Made by a program: the position numbers and the translations under genes. A model generated the notes under the pieces. It saw only the letters and a program-made list of their open reading frames with translations. It did no database searches and was not told where the DNA came from. Source: Anaerolineales bacterium (lineage in GTDB: Bacteria; Chloroflexota; Anaerolineae; Anaerolineales; UBA11579). Taken from it: a DNA stretch of 64,000 bases. Location of the stretch: positions 611,865 to 675,864 of the forward strand of contig JAHBVC010000002.1 of NCBI GenBank assembly GCA_019637755.1, read 5' to 3'. The stretch's first letter is position 1. The number at the start of each line of letters is the position of its first letter. This document shows, one piece after another, positions 53,673 to 62,616 of this stretch.

Positions 53673-54574
53673 GCGAGCAGGGCGGCGAGCGTTTCGGGAT
53701 GCTCCAGCAGGCCGTTGGGCGGCGTGCCCATCGCCAGCAAGCGCTGCAAAAGCTCGCGCCATTGTGGCTCCGCCGCAAACAGCGGCTGCAAGAGCGTGCG
53801 CGCCTCGGCTAGCTGGCCCAGGGTATCTGCCAAAAATAATGCCTGCCAAAACGCCATCTCGCTTGCGTCCGCGCTGGCCTGGCGCGCCGCGGCGAAGCCC
53901 GCCAGCACTTCGTTGGCTGCCAAGGCCTCAGCCTGCGCTTCCACCCGCTGGCTCATGTGTTCAGCCTGGCATAAGCTCACCAAGCGACGCAGCTCGGCCA
54001 CTGGGTGGGTGTGCTCATCCACACGCAAATCGCAGACCCGGTTCTCCCACTGCGGCTTGTCCTCACTGGCGTAGACCACGATCGCAGCGGATTGGCTGCC
54101 ACGAATATCGCCACCCTGTGCTTCGGCTGCCTCCAACGCGCACATCAGCCGGTGCATCAAGTCACCGCCCGCGCGGCGGTACGCCTCAGCCATCGCCGCC
54201 GGTACTGTGGGGCGCGCCATCATGTTAGCCTGCACGCTGAAGTGCTCGCCGACTTCATGCCCAAAGTAGGGAATGCAGCCTTCGCCACTATAGGCCGCGG
54301 CATTACCGGCGCGATCGATCACCGCCAATTGGCGGTGCTGGCGGCCTTCGTCTGCGGCAATCAATTGCTCCAGAGTTTGCTGCGCGCTCACCCCCTGGCC
54401 GAGTAGCTCCAAGCCGCGCGGCCCAAAGGAAATGTTGACCAGCGACTGCGTGGCCACGGCACCCACGCCGGCGCGCACCCAGGGCACGATGGCGCCCACA
54501 GCGGGCTGGTGCGTTTGCACGGCCACGCCAAATTGGCGTGTGCTCGGATCATATGCAACGATGGAGTAGGTCAT
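53669..54574 (-). CDS. DUF1028 family protein
   Basis: 301 aa. N-terminal MTYSIVAYDPSTRQFGVAVQ and GAVATQSLVNISFGPRGLELL are DUF1028 hallmarks, with a presumed Ntn-hydrolase-like fold. The C-terminus carries a helical extension with a TPR-like look (LAEARTLLQPLFAAEP). Possibly an amidohydrolase, unproven. Start 54574 is chosen as the TATACT box lies 7 nt upstream. Overlaps the convergent bcsB-like gene by 4 nt. Confidence 0.82.
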   Translation of the reverse strand: MTYSIVAYDPSTRQFGVAVQTHQPAVGAIVPWVRAGVGAVATQSLVNISFGPRGLELLGQGVSAQQTLEQLIAADEGRQHRQLAVIDRAGNAAAYSGEGCIPYFGHEVGEHFSVQANMMARPTVPAAMAEAYRRAGGDLMHRLMCALEAAEAQGGDIRGSQSAAIVVYASEDKPQWENRVCDLRVDEHTHPVAELRRLVSLCQAEHMSQRVEAQAEALAANEVLAGFAAARQASADASEMAFWQALFLADTLGQLAEARTLLQPLFAAEPQWRELLQRLLAMGTPPNGLLEHPETLAALLA

Positions 54575-54581
54575 ATAGGTA

Positions 54582-54587
54582 AGTATA
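54582..54587 (-). promoter_or_regulatory. -10 box of the DUF1028 gene
   Basis: TATACT on the minus strand, 7 nt before ATG 54574; leaderless. Confidence 0.5.
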
Positions 54588-54647
54588 GTGGCGAACTCCT
54601 GTTTAGATTTTTGCCTTACCTGGCACAAAACCTGCAATCTTCAAGGC

Positions 54648-55877
54648 ATGGAGCTCACAGGAAAAGGCTACTATCTCTGGCAGGTCAAACGCGCATTCGA
54701 GGGCAACCCGGCCAAAATCGCCGAGGCAGCCCAGCAGGCCGGCTTGCGCCATATGCTGATCAAGGTGGCGGATGGCGTCTACGGCTACAACATCACCAAC
54801 GGGGTCGATATGGTTCCCGATCTGGTGGCCGCGTTGCGAGCGCGTGGCATCTCCCCGTGGGGCTGGCAGTACATCTACGGCGTAAACCCCACCAATGAAG
54901 CGCGGCGTGCGATTGCCCGGGTGAACCAACTCGGCTTGGATGGCTTTGTGGTGAATGCGGAGAAGCAATTCAAGGCGGCCAACATGGCGAAAGTGGCCAA
55001 GGCCTACATGAAAGAGCTGCGCAGCGGCCTACCCAAGCTCACCATCGGGCTCAGCACTTACCGCTACCCCAATTTGCACGCACCCTTTCCGTTCACTACC
55101 TTCCTGGAGTATTGCGATATCAACCTGCCGCAGGTGTATTGGGTGGGCTCCAGCAACCCGGCGCAGCAACTGCAGCGTTCGATCAACGAGTATAAGGCGC
55201 TCAAACCCAACCGCCCGATCGTGCCCACCGGGGCCGCCTATGGGGAAGGCAGTTGGTCGCCCACCGGGCAGCAGATCCTGGAATTCTTGCAGGCGGCGCG
55301 CTCACAAGGCTTGGCCGGCGCGAGCTTCTGGGAGTGGCAAACCGCTTACCTGAAACCGGATGTGTGGAACGCCGTGCGCCAATACAACTGGGAGACACCG
55401 CAGGCTCCCGTGCCGCCGCCCGTGGTACCGGCCCCGCCAGCCCCCACGCCTCCGGCACCGGCCCCCGCCCCGGTGAAGCCGGTTACGCCCACCGTGCGTG
55501 ACCCGCGCGCCCAGCAGGCCCTGGCGATTGGCCAGCGCCTGATCGCCGCGCTGAATTCCGGCAAAGCCAATCAGGTAGTCTTTTTGTACGAAGAAGATGG
55601 CCATTTGGCGTGCAACGGCCAAGGGCGCACGGGATCGCGCGAGCTGTATAGCTGGTACGTGAACCTATTCAAAGACACGTTTCCTAAGGCCACTTTCCGG
55701 CTGGTGGATTCGGGAGTGTATGGCGAGTTCTTACGGGTGGTGTGGAGTGCTACGTTGGCGAATGGCAAGATGGCGCGCGGCACCGATCTGATCCGCATGG
55801 ACCGCGAGGGCAAGCTGATCGCTCACCACAACGTTGCCTTTAGCGTCTCCAAGGTCATGGAGCGCAGCCCGGCCTGA
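54648..55877 (+). CDS. TIM-barrel-like protein fused to NTF2-like domain
   Basis: 409 aa. The N-terminal 230 residues look like a glycoside-hydrolase-type TIM barrel (GYYLWQVKRAFEG, WGWQYIYGVNP, DGFVVNAEKQ, DINLPQVYWVGSSNP). A Pro-rich linker (~250-290) leads to an NTF2/SnoaL-like domain (IAALNSGKANQVVFLYEEDG to the end). No signal peptide. A polysaccharide or small-molecule enzyme is possible, none proven. ATG 54648 follows TGCAAT by 9 nt; divergent from DUF1028. Confidence 0.68.
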   Translation: MELTGKGYYLWQVKRAFEGNPAKIAEAAQQAGLRHMLIKVADGVYGYNITNGVDMVPDLVAALRARGISPWGWQYIYGVNPTNEARRAIARVNQLGLDGFVVNAEKQFKAANMAKVAKAYMKELRSGLPKLTIGLSTYRYPNLHAPFPFTTFLEYCDINLPQVYWVGSSNPAQQLQRSINEYKALKPNRPIVPTGAAYGEGSWSPTGQQILEFLQAARSQGLAGASFWEWQTAYLKPDVWNAVRQYNWETPQAPVPPPVVPAPPAPTPPAPAPAPVKPVTPTVRDPRAQQALAIGQRLIAALNSGKANQVVFLYEEDGHLACNGQGRTGSRELYSWYVNLFKDTFPKATFRLVDSGVYGEFLRVVWSATLANGKMARGTDLIRMDREGKLIAHHNVAFSVSKVMERSPA

Positions 55878-55879
55878 AG

Positions 55880-56353
55880 CTAGCTTTGTTCCAGCGTGAT
55901 ACCCAGGTGTGTGGCCAATTGGTACACAAAGCTGGTTTGCGCCATATTTAGCTTCAGCACGGCTTCAGGCAAAGAGAACCAGGTAGCCTGCTCTACCTCT
56001 GGGAAGCTGGCGCGCTTGCCTGAGCGCGGCGGCCATTCCATCTCAAATTCAATGCTGTGCGCGGCAGCCGCATCCAGATCCCCTTGCACCGCCCAGGCGC
56101 TCACTTGCTTGCCGCTGCGTTGGATCACGGGTTGCAGCGGGATGAAGTCCCCCTCGACCTGAAAACCCGTCTCCTCCCAAAATTCACGCCGTGCCGCCGC
56201 CAACGGCTCCTCGTCTGTATATTCCCCTTTGGGAATCGACCAGGCGCCCAGATCCTTATTCTTCCAAAATGGGCCGCCCGGGTGCACTAACAGCACTTCG
56301 GCCCGGCCATCATTCAAACGATACATCAAGATTCCTGCGCTGGTTTTTGACAT
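55880..56353 (-). CDS. NUDIX hydrolase
   Basis: 157 aa. NUDIX box GEYTDEEPLAAARREFWEET (~43-62). It hydrolyses a nucleoside-diphosphate linked substrate; diadenosine polyphosphate-type is likely given WSIPKGE. TATAAT at 56361-56366 lies 7 nt upstream of ATG 56353, which rules out ATG 56359 (1 nt from the box). Confidence 0.9.
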   Translation of the reverse strand: MSKTSAGILMYRLNDGRAEVLLVHPGGPFWKNKDLGAWSIPKGEYTDEEPLAAARREFWEETGFQVEGDFIPLQPVIQRSGKQVSAWAVQGDLDAAAAHSIEFEMEWPPRSGKRASFPEVEQATWFSLPEAVLKLNMAQTSFVYQLATHLGITLEQS

Positions 56354-56360
56354 CCGCATG

Positions 56361-56366
56361 ATTATA
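56361..56366 (-). promoter_or_regulatory. -10 box of the NUDIX gene
   Basis: TATAAT on the minus strand, 7 nt before ATG 56353. Confidence 0.6.
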
Positions 56367-56434
56367 CGCCGGCGAATCTCTGGATTCTCACCATACAGAG
56401 GAGCGACTCTGCAAGCACCCCCCATACACGGCGA

Positions 56435-56464
56435 TTGACTCTTTTAGCTCTCTTGTTCTATACT
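56435..56464 (+). promoter_or_regulatory. promoter of the membrane protein / transglycosylase pair
   Basis: TTGACT (56435-56440), 18-nt spacer, TATACT (56459-56464); leader of about 46 nt with GAGGAG before ATG 56517. Confidence 0.6.
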
Positions 56465-56516
56465 CTAGCCATCTTAGAACAGATGTTTGGCCGTGAAGGC
56501 CAGAGGAGAACAAGAA

Positions 56517-57170
56517 ATGGTCAATAAAGGATTACTTCGCAATTTCAGTGTTCCGGGTTTTATTCAGCGCAATCTGGTGTGGGGCCTGCTGGTAGTTGCG
56601 GCGTTGCTGGCCTTTGAGCTGTTCAACTTCAGCACCACCGAATTTGCCCTGCACGACCTGCTGGGCGATCTGCGCTTTGGCGGCGTAGCCTGGGCTTCGA
56701 TCCTGGCGGTGGCCTTCTGCGCCATCGATTTCGCAGGCATCGCGCACATGTTTGCCAATCACACCGATCTGCGTAGCCAGCAGCTCTCTGACACCTGGTA
56801 CCTGTTCGCCGCCTGGTTGCTGGCCGCCACGATGAACGCTACGCTGACCTGGTGGGGCGTCTCCATTGCGCTGGTCAACAGCCCGGCGCTGGGCGAAGGG
56901 TTGCTGGATATGGGCACCCTGCTGGCGGTGGTTCCCGCCTTCGTGGCTGTATTCGTCTGGCTGATCCGCGTACTGACCATCGGCACACTGATCAGCTCGG
57001 GCGGCAAGTTGTTCACGCAGAGCCAGCGCAGCATGCCGCCGACCATGCGCCGCAGCCAGCCGGCAGGCAGCCGCGCCGCACAGCCCGCCATGTACAACGG
57101 GTTGGTAGGCCACAGCCAGGCCAAGCCGGTACAGCAGCACAGCTATCAGTACGAGGACATCGAAAGCTAG
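56517..57170 (+). CDS. polytopic membrane protein, unknown
   Basis: 217 aa, not recognised. Four or five membrane segments (residues ~18-37, ~52-73, ~90-118, ~125-152) and a soluble basic, Gln/Ser/Pro-rich tail (residues ~165-217). GAGGAG 8 nt before ATG 56517. It is followed 3 nt later by the lytic transglycosylase gene, so a cell-wall or trans-envelope function is possible. Confidence 0.6.
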   Translation: MVNKGLLRNFSVPGFIQRNLVWGLLVVAALLAFELFNFSTTEFALHDLLGDLRFGGVAWASILAVAFCAIDFAGIAHMFANHTDLRSQQLSDTWYLFAAWLLAATMNATLTWWGVSIALVNSPALGEGLLDMGTLLAVVPAFVAVFVWLIRVLTIGTLISSGGKLFTQSQRSMPPTMRRSQPAGSRAAQPAMYNGLVGHSQAKPVQQHSYQYEDIES

Positions 57171-57173
57171 GCT

Positions 57174-57890
57174 GTGTCTGCGCAGAACCGTTCTTTCGTG
57201 CAGTACCAGGACCGAGAGGCAGGCCAGGCGAGTGGCTGCCTCTCGGTCTTGCTGTTCCCTCCGGTAAGCGTGCTAATTTTTGGTTCGTTGTTATTTTGGG
57301 GGCTGCTGAATTTACCCATCACCCGCCTGCTCAGCAGGCCATTGGAAAATACCCGCCCGCCGGCCAGCCAAAGCGCTGTGCCGGTTTCAAGCTCCGCGCT
57401 GGCACATGTATTCACCCCGCAGGTCTTGCGCTGGGAGCCCCAGATCCTGGCATGGGCGGCCGAGAATACGCTCGACCCAAATTTGGTGGCGACTGTAATG
57501 CAAATCGAATCATGCGGTGACCCGCGCGCCCTTTCCGGCGCCGGCGCCCAAGGTTTGTTTCAGGTGATGCCCTATCATTTTGCCAGCGGCGAGGATGCCT
57601 TCGCCCCGGAGACCAATGCCCGCCGCGGCCTGGCCTACCTACGCAAATCATTGAGCCATTTCGATGGGGACGCCAACCTGGCGCTGGCCGGCTACAATGG
57701 CGGCATCAACGGCGCCAGCCGGCCCAGCAGCGCCTGGGCACAAGAGACGCGTGACTACCAGTATTGGGGCAGCCACATCTACGCCGATGCAGTTGCCGGG
57801 CGCAGTGAGAGTGCGGTACTGCAGGAGTGGTTAGCCGCCGGCGGGGCTAGTCTATGTGCTCAGGCGGAGCGCCAGGCGGCGTTGCCTTAG
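57174..57890 (+). CDS. SLT-type lytic transglycosylase
   Basis: 238 aa. One N-terminal membrane segment, then SLT domain: catalytic Glu in VATVMQIESCGDPRA, then GAQGLFQVMP, LALAGYNGG. It cleaves peptidoglycan. GTG start 57174. Its last 44 nt overlap the convergent histidine kinase gene. Confidence 0.88.
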   Translation: MSAQNRSFVQYQDREAGQASGCLSVLLFPPVSVLIFGSLLFWGLLNLPITRLLSRPLENTRPPASQSAVPVSSSALAHVFTPQVLRWEPQILAWAAENTLDPNLVATVMQIESCGDPRALSGAGAQGLFQVMPYHFASGEDAFAPETNARRGLAYLRKSLSHFDGDANLALAGYNGGINGASRPSSAWAQETRDYQYWGSHIYADAVAGRSESAVLQEWLAAGGASLCAQAERQAALP

Positions 57891-59319
57891 CCGCCACGGG
57901 GAAGGTAGTTTCTAAGCGCAGGTCAGAGGTTGTATCCGGGCAGTTCTCATCGGCCAGCGGCAAACGGATAGTGAAGGTGCTGCCACGATTGGCGCGTGAT
58001 TTGACTTCAATCTCACCGCGATGGTTGCGCACGATCCAATAGGCGATCGAGAGGCCCAGGCCAAACCCGGCCCCATCTTTGCCCCGCGAGCGCGATTTAT
58101 CGCCACGATAGAAGCGCTCAAACACATGCGGCAAATCCGCGGCTGGGATGCCCAGCCCGGTATCGCGCACCGCCAGCTTGGCTTCCTGTGCATCTTTCGA
58201 TAGGCTGGCGGTCACCACGCCACCTGGCTTGGTGTACTTGATGGCGTTGGCCACTAAGTTCAGCACCACTTGGCGCAGGCGATCGCGATCACCACACACC
58301 AGCACCTGATCAATTTTGCCAATCTCCAGCTTGACCGAATCGCCAGCCAGCACGCGCACCTGGTTGAAGACTTCGAGCAGCAAGCTATCCAACTCCACCC
58401 GCCGCCGGTCCATAGGCAATTTGCCCGATTCGGCCTGCGCCAACACCAGCAGGTCTTCCACCAAGCGCGAAAGGCGCACCACCTCTTGCTCGATGCTGTG
58501 CATCGATTCTTCGTCCATCTTGCCAATGCGGCGCATCAGATCCAGATTGCCGCGCACCACGGTGAGCGGTGTGCGCAACTCATGGCCAATATCGGCGACG
58601 AAGCGACGCTGCGTAGTGAAAAGCTTCTCCAAGCGCGCCAGGGTGTCGTTGAATGCGGTGATCAGCCGCCCCACCTCGTCCTCGGGATCCGAGGGAGGTG
58701 GAATGCGCCGCGAAAGATCATCGGCCCGCGTGATTTGCAAAGCCGTGTCCGTGATCGTCGCCAGCGGGGCCAGCGCCCGGCGCCCGGTGACCAGGCCGAG
58801 CATGCCGGCGATCAGGATGGCGATAGCGCTGAGCAGCGCCAGATAGCGCACCAGGTCAGCTCGCAGCGCATCAAAGATGCTGAGCGAGGCGCCGCTCTGC
58901 AGCACGCCAACCCGCTGGCCGTTGGAGTGCAGCGGCACGCTAAGCACGCGGTAGGGGATGCTGCTGATGGTGACATTGGTGAAAGTACGTTCATCAGCCT
59001 GCATGGCGCTGGCATCCAGCGGCTGCATCAGCGGGCTTTGCGGGTCCACCGTTTGGGTGACGCCGACCAATTGGCCGCTGGTGTTCCACACCTGGCTGAT
59101 GACGCTGGAATCGAAGGAAACGCGTTGGATAAAAATAATGTCGCCCTGTTCATCCACCCGGGCGACAAACAAAAGATCGCGGGCGGCGCGCTCCAGGGCG
59201 CTATCCACCTGGCGAAGCTGGACTACAGAAATGAGGCCATAGACGGCCAGCCCAAAAAGGACCAGCACGGCCGCCAGCACGAGGGTGTAATACAAGGTGA
59301 GGCGGGTACGCAGCGACAT
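57847..59319 (-). CDS. membrane sensor histidine kinase
   Basis: 490 aa. Two membrane segments (~9-31, ~170-190) around an extracellular sensor domain, HAMP (~190-245), HisKA with His in FVADIGHELRTPLTVVRG, HATPase with N box VVLNLVANAIKYT and G boxes RDTGLGIP and GAGFGLGLSIA. Sensor partner of the response regulator that ends 1 nt before it starts. Confidence 0.94.
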   Translation of the reverse strand: MSLRTRLTLYYTLVLAAVLVLFGLAVYGLISVVQLRQVDSALERAARDLLFVARVDEQGDIIFIQRVSFDSSVISQVWNTSGQLVGVTQTVDPQSPLMQPLDASAMQADERTFTNVTISSIPYRVLSVPLHSNGQRVGVLQSGASLSIFDALRADLVRYLALLSAIAILIAGMLGLVTGRRALAPLATITDTALQITRADDLSRRIPPPSDPEDEVGRLITAFNDTLARLEKLFTTQRRFVADIGHELRTPLTVVRGNLDLMRRIGKMDEESMHSIEQEVVRLSRLVEDLLVLAQAESGKLPMDRRRVELDSLLLEVFNQVRVLAGDSVKLEIGKIDQVLVCGDRDRLRQVVLNLVANAIKYTKPGGVVTASLSKDAQEAKLAVRDTGLGIPAADLPHVFERFYRGDKSRSRGKDGAGFGLGLSIAYWIVRNHRGEIEVKSRANRGSTFTIRLPLADENCPDTTSDLRLETTFPVAAKATPPGAPPEHID

Positions 59320-59997
59320 TTACTCATCTTCGCGCAAGACATACCCCATGCCGCGCACGGTATGCAGTAAACGGCTCTCCTTACCAACCTCGAGCTTTTG
59401 GCGCAAATAGCGCACATACACTTCAATAATGTTGCTCTCGCCACCAAAATCATAGCCCCACACATTGTCATAGATCTGTTCGCGGGTCAGCACTTGGCGC
59501 GGGTTGCGCAAAAATAGCTCAAGCAGCTCATATTCTTTGGCGGTCAGGTCGATCACGCGCTCGCCGCGTTGCGCACGGCGCGTGCCGGTATCCAGGGTCA
59601 GATCACCAAACGTGTAGGATTTTTCCTTGGGCACCTGGGTACGCCGCAGCAGAGCACGAATGCGCGCCAGCAACTCATCCAGGTTAAAGGGCTTGACCAT
59701 GTAATCATCGGCGCCGGCATCCAGGCCTTGCACACGATCATTGACCGAATCTTTGGCAGTAAGCATCAAGATGGGGATCTTGCCCATGGTGCGCAGACGC
59801 TTGCACACCTCGAGGCCGTCCATCCCCGGCAGCATCCAATCCAGAACCACAAGATCGGGGCGATTGCCGCCGGCCAGGGCCAGGCCCTTTTGGCCGTCCT
59901 CCGCGGTTTCTACTTCGTATCCCTCATAGCCGAGGCCACGACGCAGGAAAGCCAAAATGGCTTCATCATCTTCAATTACGAGTATTCGAGCCGCCAT
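59320..59997 (-). CDS. OmpR-family response regulator
   Basis: 225 aa. Receiver with IEDDEAIL, phosphoacceptor Asp in [13 protein letters not shown] and Lys in [10 protein letters not shown]; winged helix [24 protein letters not shown]. Its stop at 59320-59322 abuts the kinase start at 59319. It follows the ribosomal cluster on the same strand but is separated by the rplL terminator. Confidence 0.94.
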   Translation of the reverse strand: MAARILVIEDDEAILAFLRRGLGYEGYEVETAEDGQKGLALAGGNRPDLVVLDWMLPGMDGLEVCKRLRTMGKIPILMLTAKDSVNDRVQGLDAGADDYMVKPFNLDELLARIRALLRRTQVPKEKSYTFGDLTLDTGTRRAQRGERVIDLTAKEYELLELFLRNPRQVLTREQIYDNVWGYDFGGESNIIEVYVRYLRQKLEVGKESRLLHTVRGMGYVLREDE

Positions 59998-60082
59998 ACG
60001 TGCTCTCCCTGATCACTTTTGACTATATCATAGCGCACGCCTGCCGCCTGCTGGGTGAGCGCCAGCTAAAAGCCGCTGGCCG

Positions 60083-60140
60083 GCACGTGCAAACAAAAAC
60101 AGCCGCCGGAGATCCGGCGGCTGTTTTGTTTTGCACGTGC
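60083..60140 (-). terminator. long terminator after rplL
   Basis: 28-bp near-perfect inverted repeat (60083-60110 with 60113-60140, two mismatches), GC core with T runs, directly after the rplL stop. Longer than an ordinary terminator. Confidence 0.85.
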
Positions 60141-60146
60141 AGAAAC

Positions 60147-60527
60147 TTAGGCCAGCTCGACAACCGCGCCAGCGGCTTCCAGCTTGGACTTGGCGTCCGC
60201 GGCAGCTTCCTTGCTGGCGGCTTCGAGCACCTTGGCGTTACCGGCCTCGGCCATGTCCTTGGCTTCCTTCAGGCCCATGTTGGTGAGCTGGCGGATGACC
60301 TTGATGACCTCGATCTTCTTGGGACCGGCGTCCTTGACGATCACATCGAACTCAGTCTTCTCTTCACCAGCGGCGGCAGCGCCACCACCAGCAGCGGGAG
60401 CAGCGGCTACAGCTACGGGAGCGGCAGCGGAAACACCCCAAGCCTCTTCCAACTTCGAAACCAACTCAGCCGCTTCCACTACGGTCAGCTTACCCAACTC
60501 TTCTACCAATTTGCTAAGATCAGCCAT
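60147..60527 (-). CDS. rplL: 50S ribosomal protein L7/L12
   Basis: 126 aa, normal length. Dimerisation N-terminus, Ala/Gly-rich hinge ([14 protein letters not shown]) and the C-terminal factor-binding domain ([20 protein letters not shown]). Four copies bind L10 on the ribosome stalk. Confidence 0.98.
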   Translation of the reverse strand: MADLSKLVEELGKLTVVEAAELVSKLEEAWGVSAAAPVAVAAAPAAGGGAAAAGEEKTEFDVIVKDAGPKKIEVIKVIRQLTNMGLKEAKDMAEAGNAKVLEAASKEAAADAKSKLEAAGAVVELA

Positions 60528-60564
60528 TTTTCAATATCTCCTTCGATATTCTGATTGTTTGATG

Positions 60565-61089
60565 TTATGCCGTTGCTTTTTCAGCATTGGCCTTGATGAC
60601 CTGGGCAACACGGCGGCCCGGTTCATTCAACAAGCGCACCAACTGCGTGGCGGGCGTATTGAGCAGTGCCAGGAACTGGCTGCGCACGACCGGCAGGGCC
60701 GGCAGCGTGGCCAGGCGGGTCACGTCTTGCTTGCTCAGATAGTCTTTGCCGAGAAAGCCGGATTTGATCTTTACGGCTTCTTGCTCTTTGGCAAAGTCTG
60801 CCAGGGCCTTGGCTACGCCAGGGGCATCCGAGAACGCCAGCCCGATGGCCGTGCTGCCGAGCAGGTCGGCTTCAGGCACGTCGTACCCGGCGGCTTTGAA
60901 GGCACGGCGGCCCAGCGTGTTTTTGATCACGTGGAATTCGCCGCCAACTTCGCGGATGCGCTTGCGCAGCTCATCGAACGCTGGCATGGACAGGCCAGAA
61001 TACTCGGCAAGGAACACCGCTTCGGCGTCGCCCAGCCACTGCTCATACTGCGCAGCGATGCTTTGCTTCTTTTCCTTTGAAAGCGCCAA
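60565..61089 (-). CDS. rplJ: 50S ribosomal protein L10
   Basis: 174 aa. LEYSGLSMPAFDELRKRIRE-type N-terminus and C-terminal L12-binding helix. The start is TTG 61089, with GGAGG 5 nt upstream; no ATG fits. A hairpin just upstream (61108-61140) may be an attenuator. Confidence 0.97.
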   Translation of the reverse strand: MALSKEKKQSIAAQYEQWLGDAEAVFLAEYSGLSMPAFDELRKRIREVGGEFHVIKNTLGRRAFKAAGYDVPEADLLGSTAIGLAFSDAPGVAKALADFAKEQEAVKIKSGFLGKDYLSKQDVTRLATLPALPVVRSQFLALLNTPATQLVRLLNEPGRRVAQVIKANAEKATA

Positions 61090-61107
61090 ATTTACCTCCT
61101 AAACAAA

Positions 61108-61140
61108 AAGTCTTTGCTCCAAAAAACGAAGCAAAGACTT
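61108..61140 (-). promoter_or_regulatory. rplJ leader hairpin, possible attenuator
   Basis: 11-bp stem (61108-61118 with 61130-61140) followed by T5 on the minus strand, ending about 10 nt before the rplJ Shine-Dalgarno. Matches the logic of L10-dependent attenuation. The 180-nt spacer holds other possible stems. Confidence 0.5.
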
Positions 61141-61270
61141 TACGCAGTCAAAAAAAACTACGATCAAGCCCTTACCTCGGCAGGGGATTAAGCCTGCGCA
61201 GCTTCCTGCGCAAACGCCTGCTATCTTTGGTAGAGCGAAAGCGGCTAGATTGTACTACACGTGCCCAGGA

Positions 61271-61996
61271 TCAGGCGGCAACCCCCGGGTTGAGCGCCTG
61301 GTAAGTATCCACCTTGATCGAGGGCCCCATGGTGGCATTGACCGAGACGCGGCGCACATACACACCCTTCACGCCTGAAGGACGCGCCTTGACTACGGCA
61401 TCCAGCAGAGCGGCGAAGTTTTCCTGCAGCTTATCTGCAGTGAAGGACACCTTGCCAATCGGCACGTGCAGGTTCCCGGTGCTGTCCACGCGGAACTCGA
61501 CGCGGCCCGCCTTGGCTTCGCGGATGGCACGCGGCAAATCTTCCGCGGCGGCCACTACCGTGCCGGCTTTGGGGTTGGGCATCAAGCCGCGCGGGCCGAG
61601 CACACGCGCCAGGCCGCTCTTACCGAGGTTGCCCATCATCTCCTGCATGGAGAGGGCCACATCGAAATCCAGCCAGCCATTGGCGATCTTCTTCAGCGAT
61701 TCGTCATCATCCGCCACTGCATCGGCACCCGCCTCACGGGCCACCTTGGCGGCCTCGCCCTGAGCGAAGACCAGCACGCGGATGGTTTTCCCCAAGCCAT
61801 GCGGCAGGATCACCACATCACGCACCTGTTCATCCGCCTTGCGCGGATCGACATTCAGACGAATGTGCACTTCCACGGTGGGGTCAAACTTGGTGTAGGC
61901 CGTCTCCTGGGCGAGGCTGAGCGCCTCGTTGGGGGAGTAATCCTTTTCGGCCACCTTGGCCGCTACTGCTTGGTACTTCTTGCCTTTTTTAGCCAT
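61271..61996 (-). CDS. rplA: 50S ribosomal protein L1
   Basis: 241 aa, normal length. Two-domain protein with [14 protein letters not shown] and [21 protein letters not shown] 61996 is selected (GGAG upstream); a longer start to 62098 would run through the hairpin at 62042-62085. Confidence 0.98.
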   Translation of the reverse strand: MAKKGKKYQAVAAKVAEKDYSPNEALSLAQETAYTKFDPTVEVHIRLNVDPRKADEQVRDVVILPHGLGKTIRVLVFAQGEAAKVAREAGADAVADDDESLKKIANGWLDFDVALSMQEMMGNLGKSGLARVLGPRGLMPNPKAGTVVAAAEDLPRAIREAKAGRVEFRVDSTGNLHVPIGKVSFTADKLQENFAALLDAVVKARPSGVKGVYVRRVSVNATMGPSIKVDTYQALNPGVAA

Positions 61997-62041
61997 GTTT
62001 CTCCTTCGTGGTCTTATCGAGGTCTTCTTGTGGCGAAGGTA

Positions 62042-62085
62042 GCTGCCAAAGGCAGCGCAACTTCGCCTGCGCTGCCTTTGGCAGC
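62042..62085 (-). repeat. 18-bp perfect hairpin in the rplK-rplA spacer
   Basis: Arms 62042-62059 and 62068-62085, 8-nt loop. Enclosed by TTGTGG/CCACAA at the ends of the spacer, which can pair too. The nusG-rplK spacer is built the same way. Confidence 0.6.
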
Positions 62086-62101
62086 GCACCTCTCCCACAA
62101 T

Positions 62102-62527
62102 TTAGTCAACGACGGTGATGCCCATGTTGCGGGCAGTACCCTCGATTTGCTTCATCGCAGCTTCGATCGTGGTGGCGTTGAGATCGGGCATCTTGATCTC
62201 GGCGATCTCGCGCACCTGGGCGCGGGTCACCTCGCCCACCTTCTGACGGTTAGGCTCACCGGCACCCTTGGCCGCACCTGCGGCCTTGGCCAACAAGGTG
62301 GAGGCCGGCGGGGTCTTGAGGATGAAGGTGAACGAGCCATCCGTGTAGATGGAAACTTCTGCCGGAATGATGTCCCCCGCGCGGTTGGCGGTGCGCGCAT
62401 TGTATTCCTTGCAGAAACCCATCAAGTTGATGCCGTGGCCAGCCATGGCCGGACCAATCGGGGGGGCCGGGCTGGCCTTGCCCGCCTCAATACGAACAGT
62501 AACGACTGCCTTAAGTTTCTTTGCCAT
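62102..62527 (-). CDS. rplK: 50S ribosomal protein L11
   Basis: 141 aa, normal length. [20 protein letters not shown] is the Pro-rich region that contacts the release and elongation factors. AAGGAG upstream. Confidence 0.98.
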   Translation of the reverse strand: MAKKLKAVVTVRIEAGKASPAPPIGPAMAGHGINLMGFCKEYNARTANRAGDIIPAEVSIYTDGSFTFILKTPPASTLLAKAAGAAKGAGEPNRQKVGEVTRAQVREIAEIKMPDLNATTIEAAMKQIEGTARNMGITVVD

Positions 62528-62616
62528 TCTTTCTCCTTAGTGGTCTTAGCGAGTCATTGTGGCCAATGCACAGCAGTGGCCCGCGGCGCGATGCGCCGCA
62601 CTCTCCCACAAATTCA

